Of a stretch of DNA of 64,000 bases, positions 26,817 to 35,793 are shown one piece after another. The notes beneath the pieces are model-generated. The model made no database searches, was not told the DNA's origin, and saw nothing but the letters and a program-made list of their open reading frames with translations. Numbering within the stretch: the first letter of the stretch is position 1; each line of letters begins with the position of its first letter. The stretch is from assembly GCF_009296185.1 (NCBI RefSeq), contig NZ_WBJR01000003.1, positions 248,001 through 312,000 on the forward strand, given 5' to 3'. The DNA is from Hydrogenovibrio sp. JE_KL2. Its GTDB lineage: Bacteria > Pseudomonadota > Gammaproteobacteria > Thiomicrospirales > Thiomicrospiraceae. The translations under genes and the position numbers were made by a program.

Positions 26817-26877
26817 CGTGCTTGGTTAAACCCTAGGGTTTAATTCTTAAAAAAGTCTGACTCTTTCTTCTTTTTCT

Positions 26878-26906
26878 CTTGAAAGAGCATAAAAAAACCT
26901 TATAGT
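26878..26906 (+). promoter_or_regulatory. Heat-shock (sigma-32-like) promoter candidate for htpX
   Basis: CTTGAAA at 26878-26884, 13 bases, then CCTTATAGT. This resembles the sigma-32 consensus CTTGAAA / CCCCATNT with legal spacing, and htpX is a heat- and envelope-stress gene in enterobacteria. A similar arrangement precedes htpG. Confidence 0.45.
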
Positions 26907-26982
26907 AGCCATTAAATACGCTTTGAATAACAAGTTCACAGTGTCTAATAAAGTGGACGTTTGTAGTCTAATGGAGGTTTCG

Positions 26983-27879
26983 ATGAAACGTATTGGTCTG
27001 TTTTTATTAATGAACTTTGCCGTCATTGCGGTGGCAATGATTACCCTCAACCTATTGGGTGTCAAAGGCTATATGAATAGCCAGGGCTTGGATCTGAAAA
27101 ACCTTTTCATCTTTGCATTGGTGTTTGGTTTTGCGGGTTCTTTTATCTCTTTGGCAATGTCAAAATGGCTGGCAAAAATGTCTGTGGGCGCTCAAGTTAT
27201 CGAACAACCACGTAATGCTGATGAGCAATGGTTGGTTGAAACGGTTCGTGAGTTTGCACAAAAAGCGAATATCGGTATGCCGGAAGTGGCTATTTATGAC
27301 TCGCCGGAACCTAACGCTTTCGCGACAGGGATGACAAAGAACTCATCAATGGTTGCGGTATCTACCGGCTTGATGCGTAACATGCAGAAGAATGAAGTCA
27401 GAGCGGTTCTTGGGCATGAGGTAGCGCACGTTGCAAATGGTGATATGGTAACCATGGCTTTGTTGCAGGGTGTGTTGAACACGTTTGTCATCTTCTTCGC
27501 GAAAGTCGTGGCTTACATTGTTGACCGCGTAATTCTTAAAAATGAAGAAGAAGGCATGAGCTTTACATTTATTGCCGTTGATTTCATTGCGCAGATTCTA
27601 TTCGGTATTTTGGCAAGTATCGTTGCGATGTGGTTCTCACGTGTTAGAGAGTTCCATGCGGATAACGGTGGTGCCTACTTGGCTGGTAAGGAAAACATGA
27701 TTGCAGCCCTACGTAGATTGCAGACCATGCATCCAGGTGAGTTGCCAGATCAAATGGCAGCGTTCGGTATTTCTGCTGGTGGATCGAAATTTGGACAATT
27801 GTTTATGTCTCACCCACCTTTAGAAGAGCGTATCGCTGTTTTGGAAAACACAACGCAAGGGCAATTGAAAATCGCATAA
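26983..27879 (+). CDS. htpX: Membrane zinc metalloprotease HtpX
   Basis: This is an M48-family inner-membrane protease of 298 residues that degrades misfolded membrane proteins with FtsH. The zinc motif is GHEVAHVANGD (HExxH), with the third ligand Glu in VREFHADNGGAYL. Two membrane segments lie at the N terminus and two between about residues 155 and 215. ATG 26983 follows GGAGG by five bases; the in-frame extension upstream has no support. It is monocistronic and ends at a strong terminator shared with the convergent sufE-like gene. Confidence 0.97.
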   Translation: MKRIGLFLLMNFAVIAVAMITLNLLGVKGYMNSQGLDLKNLFIFALVFGFAGSFISLAMSKWLAKMSVGAQVIEQPRNADEQWLVETVREFAQKANIGMPEVAIYDSPEPNAFATGMTKNSSMVAVSTGLMRNMQKNEVRAVLGHEVAHVANGDMVTMALLQGVLNTFVIFFAKVVAYIVDRVILKNEEEGMSFTFIAVDFIAQILFGILASIVAMWFSRVREFHADNGGAYLAGKENMIAALRRLQTMHPGELPDQMAAFGISAGGSKFGQLFMSHPPLEERIAVLENTTQGQLKIA

Positions 27880-27901
27880 CTTTCATTAAATAGTTAGTGA
27901 C

Positions 27902-27930
27902 AAAAAAACCGGCATCATGCCGGTTTTTTT
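27902..27930. terminator. Bidirectional terminator between htpX and sufE-like gene
   Basis: AAAAAAACCGGC-atcat-GCCGGTTTTTTT works on both strands for the convergent genes on either side. Confidence 0.9.
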
Positions 27931-27949
27931 ATGAGAGAGCCTAAAAAGT

Positions 27950-28381
27950 CTATATTCTTGATTGTGCTTCGGATTGTATGCGCTTAATCATGTGATATAG
28001 CCCGGTGGAGCGGTTGGCAGATAGGTGTTGTATCAGACCAATTTCTGCCAAGAAGCCAAGAGGCGCTTCACTAATTTCCTGAGGCGTTCTGCCTTGGTAC
28101 ACTTTAAGTAGTAAGGCGATTAGCCCGGCAACGATGGCGGCATCTGATGTAGCTTGCATATAGAGGTGCCCGTCGTGCTCCTCAATGTAAATCCATACTT
28201 GGGACTGACAGCCGTGAATTCGATTTTCTTCGGTTTTAAACTCGTCTGGCATACCTTGAAGGGTTTTACCCATGTCGATGAGGTATTTGTAGCGATCCTT
28301 CCAGTTGTCGAAGTGGGTGAAGCGCTTAACCAAATCGGCTTGTATATCAGTAATGCTTTTTTCTGCGGGTTGATAGTTCAT
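27950..28381 (-). CDS. sufE: SufE-family cysteine desulfurase activator
   Basis: This is a 143-residue SufE/CsdE-type protein. These accept persulfide sulfur from SufS/CsdA desulfurases through one cysteine, here Cys in RIHGCQSQVWI near residue 53. The surrounding KYLIDMGKTLQGMPDEFK and the C-terminal GLIQHLSANRSTGLYHM blocks match the family. It stands alone with no suf genes in the window, so SufE and CsdE cannot be separated. Confidence 0.9.
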   Translation of the reverse strand: MNYQPAEKSITDIQADLVKRFTHFDNWKDRYKYLIDMGKTLQGMPDEFKTEENRIHGCQSQVWIYIEEHDGHLYMQATSDAAIVAGLIALLLKVYQGRTPQEISEAPLGFLAEIGLIQHLSANRSTGLYHMIKRIQSEAQSRI

Positions 28382-28585
28382 AGGGAAATTGAATGTAGTT
28401 TTTCAAAATGGCTATTCTATCAAAAAGTAGAAATGGATGTGCCGTACTGGCTTTGCTGGTTGGTTTTTGATTTGCGCAAAATAAATAAGATTGATTTAAA
28501 AATAGATGAAAAATGTTTTATCGTTTCATCTGAAATTAAAAATAAAAACAACAAGAAAGAAATGAAAGTTTCTAAGGAGAAAAAC

Positions 28586-29590
28586 ATGGAACAAATGTCA
28601 CGTCGTAATCTTCTGAAAAAAACGTTATGGGGAAGTGCTTCATTGGTAGGTTTGTCCGCAATGACCCCCCTTTACGTTCATGCCAGCATGGAATTTAAAG
28701 GGCCTAGAGTGCCTGATGTTGATGCTGTGAAAGTATCTGAACACTGCTATTACATTCCAGCACTGGGATCTTCACCTTCGCCTGAAAACTATGGAATGTT
28801 TAGTAACCCAGGTTTCGTGGTAACGCCAAAAGGGGTTGTGGTGATTGATACTGGTAGTTCTGTTCAGATCGGTGAAATGATTTTACGACAAATCAAAAAA
28901 GTGACCGACAAGCCTGTTGTCATGGTGATTAACACCCATTATCACGGAGACCATTGGTTGGGGAACCATGCATTCGTCGCAGCTAATCAAGATGTTAAGC
29001 TTTACTCTCATGAAGCGGTGCAAAAAGTATTGAAAACAGATGGTGGGAAGTTCTGGTTTGATTTCATGCAAAGAAACACCGACAACAAAATTACCGGAAC
29101 AGTGGTCACGATTCCGAACCAAACCCTTAAAGGTGATGAAGTGTTTGAGATGGGGGGCGTGACCTTGAAGGTTCATCACTTCGGTCGCATGCACACAGAG
29201 TCAGATGTGGCGGTTGAGGTAGTTGAAGATAAGACGATTTATATGGGGGATATGGTTATGCGCCGTATCGCCAATATGGAAGATGGCTCTTATAAAGGTA
29301 CGATTGCCGGCTTGAACAGTGTTTTAAACCTGTCTGTGAATCAGTTTATTCCGGGTCATGGTAAGCATGAAGACAAGCAGCTGATTTTAGATGGAAAAGA
29401 ATTTATGGAAACCATCTATAGCAGCACTGCTAAATACTATGATGAAGGTTTGTCGGATTTTGAAATGAAGCCAAAAATCATGGCAGAGCCGTTTATGAAA
29501 AACGTGGCGAGTCAATGGCCGGGTTATCAAAGTACTTTAGGTAAATTTATTGTGGTTTCTATTAAAGAGTATGAGCAATCGATGTTCTAA
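28586..29590 (+). CDS. Tat-exported SoxH-like metallo-beta-lactamase-fold hydrolase
   Basis: About 334 residues. The N terminus carries a twin-arginine signal (SRRNLLKK, then a hydrophobic stretch to VHAS), so it is exported folded. The MBL zinc motif is NTHYHGDHW, with further ligands in HFGRMHTESD and the closing PGHGKHED. Related proteins occur near sox and quinoprotein-dehydrogenase genes in sulfur-oxidising bacteria (SoxH-like), but the substrate is not known. ATG 28586 follows AAGGAG; a longer ORF to 28154 merely runs antisense through the sufE-like gene. It stands alone between sufE and pstS. Confidence 0.85.
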   Translation: MEQMSRRNLLKKTLWGSASLVGLSAMTPLYVHASMEFKGPRVPDVDAVKVSEHCYYIPALGSSPSPENYGMFSNPGFVVTPKGVVVIDTGSSVQIGEMILRQIKKVTDKPVVMVINTHYHGDHWLGNHAFVAANQDVKLYSHEAVQKVLKTDGGKFWFDFMQRNTDNKITGTVVTIPNQTLKGDEVFEMGGVTLKVHHFGRMHTESDVAVEVVEDKTIYMGDMVMRRIANMEDGSYKGTIAGLNSVLNLSVNQFIPGHGKHEDKQLILDGKEFMETIYSSTAKYYDEGLSDFEMKPKIMAEPFMKNVASQWPGYQSTLGKFIVVSIKEYEQSMF

Positions 29591-29693
29591 GGGTTGAATT
29601 TTTTGGTGTCACTTGTCGCGAGGCAGGCTGAGTCAGCCTGTCTCCGATTTGACGCGAAAAATAAATTCTCCTAGTCATTTTGGGGCAAAAAAA

Positions 29694-29711
29694 ATGTCAT
29701 AAAAGTGTAGT
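29694..29711 (+). promoter_or_regulatory. Pho-box-like PhoB site upstream of pstS
   Basis: ATGTCATAAAAGTGTAGT matches 14 of 18 positions of the Pho box, and reads as two 11-bp PhoB half-sites (TGTCATAAAAG, TGTAGTAAAAA). A TAATAT -10-like element follows at 29734-29739. It lies 98 bases upstream of pstS, which is a PhoB target in most proteobacteria. Confidence 0.55.
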
Positions 29712-29808
29712 AAAAAGGCTGAAGGGGGTTTGCTAATATTCCCTCCGTTGAGTTAGTCGCCAATTAAGGGGACCAACAATTAAAGCCAATTCCTTTTAGG
29801 AGAATATC

Positions 29809-30801
29809 GTGAAAAAACTATTAGCGACTGCGGCATTAGCTGCAAGTATGACAACAACAGCTTTTGCTTCTACTATTGAAGGTACAGGAGCTTCTTTCCC
29901 ATATCCGGTATACAAAGCGTGGATTTCAGAATACTATAATGCTACAGGCAATAAAGTAAATTATTCACCAACTGGTTCTGGTACTGGGATCAAAGAAATC
30001 ACTGCTCGTCACGTTGATTTTGGTGGTTCTGATGCGCCTTTGAAGCCATCTCAACTTCACAAAAGCGGTCTTTACATGTACCCAACAGTTGTTGGTGCAA
30101 TCACTTTCTCTTACAACATTCCTGGTGTTAACAACCTAAAACTTTCTGAAAAGTCTATTTCAGGTATCGTTATGGGTCACATCAAGTACTGGGATGACGC
30201 TTCTTTAAAGCATGACAACCCAAGTGCAAGCCTACCGCATAAGAAAATTCTTTTCGTTCACCGTTCTGACAAGTCTGGTACAACTTTCAACTTCTCTTAC
30301 TACTTGGCGAAGATGAACAAAACTTGGAACAAAGAGTTTGGTGCGAAAAAAGCGATCAACTGGCCTATGGAAAACCGTATTGCTGGTAAAGGTAACTTCG
30401 GTGTTTCAACAGCAATCAAAACTAACCCTTACTCAATCGGTTATGTAGATTATGCTGATGCTAAGAAAAACGGGCTAGAAATGGCGACTGTTCAAGGTCA
30501 AGGTGGTAAATTCTACGCGCCTACAGTAGATAACTTTATCGCTGCTGCTGGTCATGCAAGTCTAGATCCTAAGAAAGATTTCTACTCTATCATTGCATAT
30601 CCTGAAAATGCATACCCAATGGTAGCTGCAACTTTCATCTTGTTACCAAACGACTCTAAGAAAAACAAAGAAGTAACTGACTTCTTCAGATATTCTTATG
30701 AGCACGGTGATAAAGCGGCTGCAGATCTTGGTTACGTTCCACTTCCAAAAAGCGTAAAAGAAAAGATCTACGGTTACTGGGCTTCTAAAGGTATTAAGTA
30801 A
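29809..30801 (+). CDS. pstS: Phosphate ABC transporter, periplasmic phosphate-binding protein
   Basis: 330 residues with a signal peptide cut after AFA. It binds phosphate and delivers it to PstCA. The ligand loops are clear: GTGASFPYPVY, PTGSGTGIKEI, DFGGSDAPL and HRSDKSGTTFNF. The first gene of pstSCAB, separated from pstC by 210 bases with a hairpin, which fits higher expression of the binding protein than of the permease. Confidence 0.97.
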   Translation: MKKLLATAALAASMTTTAFASTIEGTGASFPYPVYKAWISEYYNATGNKVNYSPTGSGTGIKEITARHVDFGGSDAPLKPSQLHKSGLYMYPTVVGAITFSYNIPGVNNLKLSEKSISGIVMGHIKYWDDASLKHDNPSASLPHKKILFVHRSDKSGTTFNFSYYLAKMNKTWNKEFGAKKAINWPMENRIAGKGNFGVSTAIKTNPYSIGYVDYADAKKNGLEMATVQGQGGKFYAPTVDNFIAAAGHASLDPKKDFYSIIAYPENAYPMVAATFILLPNDSKKNKEVTDFFRYSYEHGDKAAADLGYVPLPKSVKEKIYGYWASKGIK

Positions 30802-30820
30802 TATCTTAGTCCTCTAAGGC

Positions 30821-30844
30821 ATGGTGCCCCTAAGTGGGCACTAT
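30821..30844 (+). other. Hairpin between pstS and pstC
   Basis: ATGGTGCCC-ctaagt-GGGCACTAT forms a 9-bp stem with one G-T pair and no T tract. It is a likely processing or attenuation point separating abundant pstS mRNA from pstCAB. Confidence 0.5.
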
Positions 30845-31011
30845 GTTTATAGAGTCTTTGTAAAAGCGGTCAATATCTTCTTTTACAAGGGTTCTAAACA
30901 GATTTACCTTGCAGGCATTCATGGATGTTATGCCGCTCTTGGATGTTGACACGAAGGTTTTATCCTCTAGAATTTAAACACTTTTAAAGCCAAAGAAAAA
31001 ATAGGGCGGTT

Positions 31012-32031
31012 ATGGAAAAAATATTTGCAAGACTCTCCCAGGTTAGTGCGAGTCTGGTCTTTGTGGTTTTAGTCTCGACACTTGTGACTCTCTACATTTC
31101 GGCAAAACCAGCGATTGAAGAGTTTGGGGCGAAGTTTTTGATCGACGCTCGTTGGGGAGTTGATGTTCCGATTGAGCCCCCTTCTTCTGATCACAAACCA
31201 GCTCAGCAAGCTTCACAGTCTAGTGTCTCTAATGCTCATTTGGATAACGGTACCAATGCCGGTGATGAAGATGATGGTATTAATGTCGGTGACGACGACG
31301 ACGGTATTAATGTCGGCGGAGATGGTGTTGTCAGTAATGCTCCTCATAAAGAAGTCTTTGGTGGAGCGGTTGCCATTGTTGGAACGGTTTTCTCAACTAT
31401 TATTGCCTTGTTGTTTGCCGTTCCGCTTGCAATGGGGATTGCTATATTCTTGTCTGAAATTGCAGCGCCCGCTATTTCCAAGCCTGTAGGGATTGCCATT
31501 GAATTACTTGCAGCCATTCCGAGTATTATTTACGGCATGTGGGGCTTGTTCTACTTCGGTCCATTCATAGCCTCAATTTTTGGCGGTCACTCAGTGTCTT
31601 TGCTGGTAGCGGGTTTAGTACTTGGCGTAATGGTTATTCCGTTTATGGCTGCTTTGAGCCGTGATGCTATCAATACGACGCCTGATGTACTAAAAGAAGC
31701 AGCTTATGCAGTAGGTGCAACCAAGTTTGAAGTGATTAAGGATGTTGTGTTTCCTTATGCTAAGGCGGGCATAATCGGTTCAATTATTATTTCACTAGGC
31801 CGTGCGTTAGGTGAAACAATGGCGGTCGCCTTTGTAATCGGTGGGGTCTTCGAGTTTGCGAAATCTGTTACAGATCCAACGAACTCTATCCCGGTAGTCT
31901 TGGCAAATAACTTCTCAGAATCCAGTGGTTTGAGTTTGGCATCTCTGTTCTACTTGTCGTTGATTCTATTCGTTGTCAGCTTCATCGTAATCTTTACGGC
32001 GAAACACTACTTCTTGAGAAGAGGTAAATAA
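31012..32031 (+). CDS. pstC: Phosphate ABC transporter permease PstC with an acidic periplasmic insert
   Basis: This is a 339-residue inner-membrane permease. The MetI-like membrane domain with its EAA loop (KEAAYAVGATKFEVIKDVVFPYA) is intact, and GRALGETMAV is the family signature. Between the first helix and the permease core lies an unusual hydrophilic segment (about residues 55-117) containing two tandem 9-residue acidic units (DDGINVGDD, DDGINVGGD). It faces the periplasm by topology and is absent from standard PstC proteins. The stop is 1 base before pstA. Confidence 0.94.
   Translation: MEKIFARLSQVSASLVFVVLVSTLVTLYISAKPAIEEFGAKFLIDARWGVDVPIEPPSSDHKPAQQASQSSVSNAHLDNGTNAGDEDDGINVGDDDDGINVGGDGVVSNAPHKEVFGGAVAIVGTVFSTIIALLFAVPLAMGIAIFLSEIAAPAISKPVGIAIELLAAIPSIIYGMWGLFYFGPFIASIFGGHSVSLLVAGLVLGVMVIPFMAALSRDAINTTPDVLKEAAYAVGATKFEVIKDVVFPYAKAGIIGSIIISLGRALGETMAVAFVIGGVFEFAKSVTDPTNSIPVVLANNFSESSGLSLASLFYLSLILFVVSFIVIFTAKHYFLRRGK
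31270..31323 (+). repeat. Tandem 27-bp repeat encoding acidic DDGINVG units in pstC
   Basis: Two adjacent 27-bp units (31270-31296 and 31297-31323) differ mainly at third codon positions (GATGAT versus GACGAC), so the duplication is not recent or the protein sequence is under selection. Confidence 0.85.
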
Positions 32032-32032
32032 C

Positions 32033-32842
32033 ATGAGATTGTTGATAAATAAATTAGTTTTAGGTCTGTCTAGCCTTGCAGCGGTTATTGGATTGGTATT
32101 TCTTGGCTGGATATTGATTACGCTAATTATTAAGGGTTCCGAAGCGCTTTCGCCATATATCTTTACGCATGATTTGATTAACAATGGTATTCGTAACCTA
32201 TTGTTTGGACAGTTTGTGTTAGCTGGTTTGGCGACGATTATCGGTATTCCAATCGGTATTATGGCTGGGATTTACCTGCAGGAATATAGCAACGGCAGCA
32301 AGTATGCCGATTTTATCCGTGACTTATCAGATGTTATGATGTCGGCACCATCCATTGTTATCGGTACCTTCGTTTACGCTGTTGTAGTTATGCCTACAGG
32401 TCATACGGCAGGTTGGGCGGGTGTGTTCGCTCTATTTGTGATGATGTTACCTATTGTAGTGCGTGCAACAGACGATATGCTGAGCTTAGTGCCTACTGAG
32501 CTAAGAGAGGCAGGGATTGCTATCGGGGCATCGAAGTACCATGTCATCGTAAATATTATCTTAAGAGCAGCAAAAGTTGGTATCGTCACAGGATTGATTC
32601 TGGCATTTGCCCGCGTAGTCGGTGAGACAGCACCTCTTTTGTATACCAGTGGTTCAAGTGTGTATTGGTCAACGGATTTGAGTGATACTTTCCCGTCAAT
32701 AACGGTCTCGATTTATAACTTGGCTACCATGCCAGACGATAAGATGGTTCAGTTGGCTTGGGCAGCAGCACTGGTTCTAACATTCTTCGTATTGATTCTC
32801 AATTTGCTGGGTCGATACATTATTCGTGAAAAGCATCACTAA
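32033..32842 (+). CDS. pstA: Phosphate ABC transporter permease PstA
   Basis: 269 residues with six membrane segments. The EAA loop (REAGIAIGASKYHVIVNIILRAAK) that contacts PstB and the FARVVGETAPLL signature are present. It pairs with PstC to form the channel. It begins directly after pstC and ends 12 bases before pstB. Confidence 0.96.
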   Translation: MRLLINKLVLGLSSLAAVIGLVFLGWILITLIIKGSEALSPYIFTHDLINNGIRNLLFGQFVLAGLATIIGIPIGIMAGIYLQEYSNGSKYADFIRDLSDVMMSAPSIVIGTFVYAVVVMPTGHTAGWAGVFALFVMMLPIVVRATDDMLSLVPTELREAGIAIGASKYHVIVNIILRAAKVGIVTGLILAFARVVGETAPLLYTSGSSVYWSTDLSDTFPSITVSIYNLATMPDDKMVQLAWAAALVLTFFVLILNLLGRYIIREKHH

Positions 32843-32854
32843 AAGGTTTTTAGC

Positions 32855-33646
32855 GTGAAAGATATTGCCAATATTATGGAAATTCAGGATTTCAGCTTTA
32901 CTTATCCTAAAGCTGAAAATCCTTCATTGAAAAACATTAATCTTCCTATTAAAGAAAATCACATCACAGCTCTAATCGGCCCTAGTGGGTGCGGTAAATC
33001 AACATTGCTAAGAGCTATGAATCGGATTCATGATCTGTATCCAGGATGCCATTATGAAGGCGCTATTAAACTAAAGAATCAGGATGGTTCAATTGGAAAT
33101 ATTCTAGATATAAAAAAAGAAAACGATTTTATTGCATTGCGCCAAAGAGTTGGCATGATTTTCCAGAAGCCAACCCCTTTCCCAATGACGATTTATGAAA
33201 ACATCGCTTATGGTTTACGTATCGCTGGAATCAAAAATAAGAATGATCTTGAAGAAATTATCGTTAAGTCTTTGCAGGATGCGGCGCTTTGGAATGAAGT
33301 AAAAGACAGATTGCATCAGGATGCTAGAGGCTTGTCTGGTGGACAGCAACAGCGCTTGTGTATTACGCGTGTTGTCGCTCTGAAACCCGATTTGATGCTG
33401 TTTGATGAACCAACATCTGCCCTTGATCCAATTTCAACTTTGGCAATTGAAGAAATGATTCTTGGTCTGAAAGAGAAGTACAGTATCGCGATCGTAACGC
33501 ATAACATGCAACAGGCTTCTCGTATTTCTGACTACACAGCATTTATGTATCTAGGGGATTTGGTTGAGTTTAACGACACGGATGTGATGTTTACCAACCC
33601 TAAAGAGCAGCAAACTAATAACTATATTACAGGTAAGTTTGGTTAA
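32855..33646 (+). CDS. pstB: Phosphate ABC transporter ATPase PstB
   Basis: 263 residues. ABC motifs: Walker [11 protein letters not shown]-loop [20 protein letters not shown] (typical of PstB), signature LSGGQQQRL, Walker [14 protein letters not shown] and the switch histidine in VTHNMQQA. It starts at GTG 32855, with AAGG 8 bases upstream. No phoU follows; the cluster ends at a strong terminator. Confidence 0.97.
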   Translation: MKDIANIMEIQDFSFTYPKAENPSLKNINLPIKENHITALIGPSGCGKSTLLRAMNRIHDLYPGCHYEGAIKLKNQDGSIGNILDIKKENDFIALRQRVGMIFQKPTPFPMTIYENIAYGLRIAGIKNKNDLEEIIVKSLQDAALWNEVKDRLHQDARGLSGGQQQRLCITRVVALKPDLMLFDEPTSALDPISTLAIEEMILGLKEKYSIAIVTHNMQQASRISDYTAFMYLGDLVEFNDTDVMFTNPKEQQTNNYITGKFG

Positions 33647-33671
33647 TAGACTTCTAAAGATTTGTGCTTTG

Positions 33672-33696
33672 AGCCCGCTTTTGCGGGCTTTTTTTA
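33672..33696 (+). terminator. Terminator after pstSCAB
   Basis: AGCCCGC-tttt-GCGGGCT followed by seven T. It lies just upstream of the convergent serB stop. Confidence 0.9.
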
Positions 33697-33702
33697 TGGG
33701 CG

Positions 33703-34536
33703 TTAAACTTCTGCGTTGACGAAGTCTAGTACTTTGTCTAAACCACTGTAGTTAAGGCTTGTACTTGCTTTTTCCTGAACGGCAGGTTTGGCGTGATAAG
33801 CGATGCTTAGACCTGCTTCATTCATCATGAGTAAGTCATTTGCACCATCGCCAATAGCAATCGATTGGTTTAGATCAATACTTAGCACGTCACACAGTTC
33901 TTGAAGAAAAAAGGCTTTGGCTTCTGCACCAATGATGCTGCCAACTATTTTGCCAGTGAGTTGACCGTCAATGATTTCTAATTGATTCGAACGTGTAAAC
34001 TCGATCCCTAGTTGTTCTTTGAGGCGGTCTGTAAAATAAGTGAATCCGCCTGATACCAAAGCAAAAGGTATTTTTCGCTCTTTTAAACCGTTAAGCCACA
34101 CTTCTGCACCCGGGTTAAGAAATAGTCGTTCGTCATAAACTTTCTGCAAAGCGGATTCTGATAGGCCATTTAATAGCGCAACACGCTGTGTGAGAGAGCT
34201 TTCAAAATTCAGCTCACCACGCATTGCCGCTTCCGTAATGGCAGAAACCTGAGGCTTTAAGTTCACCATGTCGGCAATTTCATCAACACACTCTATGCCG
34301 ATTAACGTTGAATCCATGTCACTAATGACTAGTTTTGCTGACGACGGAGTAAATCCTTTAGGCAAAAGATTAATGTCCATTTTTAGATTCTCACTTAATT
34401 GTCGAACAGATGTCATGTTCGGATCGTCGAGATCAACTTGGTAGTGATTCGCAACGGAGTAAGGTGTGGAGCCCAGTAAGGATTCAACTTCCTGTTTTTG
34501 GGTTTGACTAAGATGATTTGTGTGAATAATGAGCAT
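33703..34536 (-). CDS. serB: Phosphoserine phosphatase
   Basis: This is a HAD phosphatase of about 277 residues for the last step of serine synthesis. The nucleophile motif is ISDMDSTLIGIE, followed by motif II ALVSGGFTYF and motif III GDGANDLLM. The N-terminal ~80 residues are a short regulatory-type domain. ATG 34536 is chosen because the longer frame to 34653 overlaps the upstream RDD gene. It follows that gene by 19 bases. Confidence 0.95.
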   Translation of the reverse strand: MLIIHTNHLSQTQKQEVESLLGSTPYSVANHYQVDLDDPNMTSVRQLSENLKMDINLLPKGFTPSSAKLVISDMDSTLIGIECVDEIADMVNLKPQVSAITEAAMRGELNFESSLTQRVALLNGLSESALQKVYDERLFLNPGAEVWLNGLKERKIPFALVSGGFTYFTDRLKEQLGIEFTRSNQLEIIDGQLTGKIVGSIIGAEAKAFFLQELCDVLSIDLNQSIAIGDGANDLLMMNEAGLSIAYHAKPAVQEKASTSLNYSGLDKVLDFVNAEV

Positions 34537-34555
34537 GTAATCTTTGTCCGTAAAT

Positions 34556-34963
34556 TTATGAATTTGTCTCTGAAGCTGAGGTAATTTGAGTTTTGGCAAT
34601 CCTATCCTGCAACGTTTGACGGCTACTTGGCAGGAAGAGCCCAATCCAGCCAATAGGCCATAACAAGATGCCAGTGAGGAAGCGTAGGTTGGCTTCAGTT
34701 CTAGTGAGTAGGGTGTCGTTTTGCGTTATGAGTCTTAGCTTCCAGGTTCTGAGTCCCGGAGTCTGGCCTGACTGTGTCCAAAAGTACGTCAAGTACACAT
34801 AGGTAATGGCGAGAAGGTAAACCTGAAAGCCGAGCATGGAAGAAGATGAGTTTTGTAGGTTTTCGCCTTGCCATACAACGAAAGGGATTGCTGCCACAAA
34901 CCACACTGAGCAGAGTAGTAATAAATCATATAAAAAGGCAAAAAGTATTTTAAATGGCAACAT
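34556..34963 (-). CDS. RDD-family membrane protein
   Basis: About 135 residues with three hydrophobic segments and the family Arg-Asp-Asp pattern partly visible (N-terminal FLYDLLLLCSVWF, then PGLRTWKLRLI and LQDRIAKT at the end). The function of RDD proteins is not settled; some are linked to ion transport. It is likely co-transcribed with serB. It starts at ATG 34963, just inside an in-frame TTG. Confidence 0.82.
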   Translation of the reverse strand: MLPFKILFAFLYDLLLLCSVWFVAAIPFVVWQGENLQNSSSSMLGFQVYLLAITYVYLTYFWTQSGQTPGLRTWKLRLITQNDTLLTRTEANLRFLTGILLWPIGWIGLFLPSSRQTLQDRIAKTQITSASETNS

Positions 34964-35080
34964 ATTCAAAGCTTGGTTTACGTTATATCAGGTGGCAAAT
35001 AATAATCTATTTTGCTTCAAATCTCAGTAAGATATAAAAATAGAGTACAAAATTAACTCAGTTATTGAAAGGTGACGCTA

Positions 35081-35749
35081 TTGAATTTATCTGATGGACA
35101 TTTTTCTCCTTTATGGGTTGGCATTGGTTGGATACTTTTTGCACTGGCAATCATTTGGAGTATTCGAACAGCGCCATGGCATAAGATAAAGGGAGACTCC
35201 GAAGCTCAGCATGTTTTTATTGGAACAACGGTTATTCTGTTTTTTTTATGGATATCTAGTGCTTCAATTGGTGATGGGTTGAGTTTTCATGTGTTATTGG
35301 TTACGGCGGTTACCTTAATGTTTGGCCCCCAGTTTGCATTATTTGCAGCATCCTTGGCGTTGGTTGGTGTGACGTTAATGGGAAAATCCGGGGGGATGAT
35401 GTTTGGTGTGAATGCGGTGCTGATGGCAGTTATTCCCGTATCCATCTCCTGGATTATGGCGGTGTTGGCATATCGATATCTAGAAAGGCATTTCTTTGTT
35501 TTTGTACTCTTTAATGCCTTCTTTGCCGCAGCAGCGAGCACTTTTGTTGCGCTTTTGTCAGCTGCAGCGGTCATGTGGCTGGGAGGTTTGCATGAAACGG
35601 AGAAGCTAACGCAATCGTTCTTGCCTTACATTCCAATGATGGTGATTCCTGAAGCCTTTGCCAATGGACTGGTTATCTTAACGTTGGTGATTCTAAAACC
35701 GCAGTGGGTGAGTTGTTTTGATGATGATGAGTTTTTGAAGGGGAAATAA
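35081..35749 (+). CDS. CbiM-like energy-coupling-factor permease component
   Basis: About 222 residues and six or seven hydrophobic segments. The GLSFHVLLVTAVTLMFGPQF and FGVNAVLMAVIP segments and the late PEAFANGLVI resemble the CbiM/NikM S-component family for cobalt or nickel uptake, but the N-terminal metal-binding histidine motif of classical CbiM (MHIxxG) is not evident, and no ATPase or T-component lies nearby. The substrate is therefore unknown. TTG 35081 is preferred because AAAGGTGA lies five bases upstream; GTG 35072 sits inside that site. Confidence 0.65.
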   Translation: MNLSDGHFSPLWVGIGWILFALAIIWSIRTAPWHKIKGDSEAQHVFIGTTVILFFLWISSASIGDGLSFHVLLVTAVTLMFGPQFALFAASLALVGVTLMGKSGGMMFGVNAVLMAVIPVSISWIMAVLAYRYLERHFFVFVLFNAFFAAAASTFVALLSAAAVMWLGGLHETEKLTQSFLPYIPMMVIPEAFANGLVILTLVILKPQWVSCFDDDEFLKGK

Positions 35750-35777
35750 AAAAACCGGCAAAAGCCGGTTTTTTTAT
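35748..35777. terminator. Bidirectional terminator between permease and lipoprotein genes
   Basis: AAAAAACCGGC-aaaa-GCCGGTTTTTTT, with A and T runs on both sides, serving both convergent genes. Confidence 0.9.
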
Positions 35778-35793
35778 TAATTTCTAACAATGA

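Noticed and set aside
28154-28585. Extended N terminus for the SoxH-like protein
   Set aside because: It would run antisense through the sufE-like gene and place the Tat signal internally; ATG 28586 has a good ribosome site.
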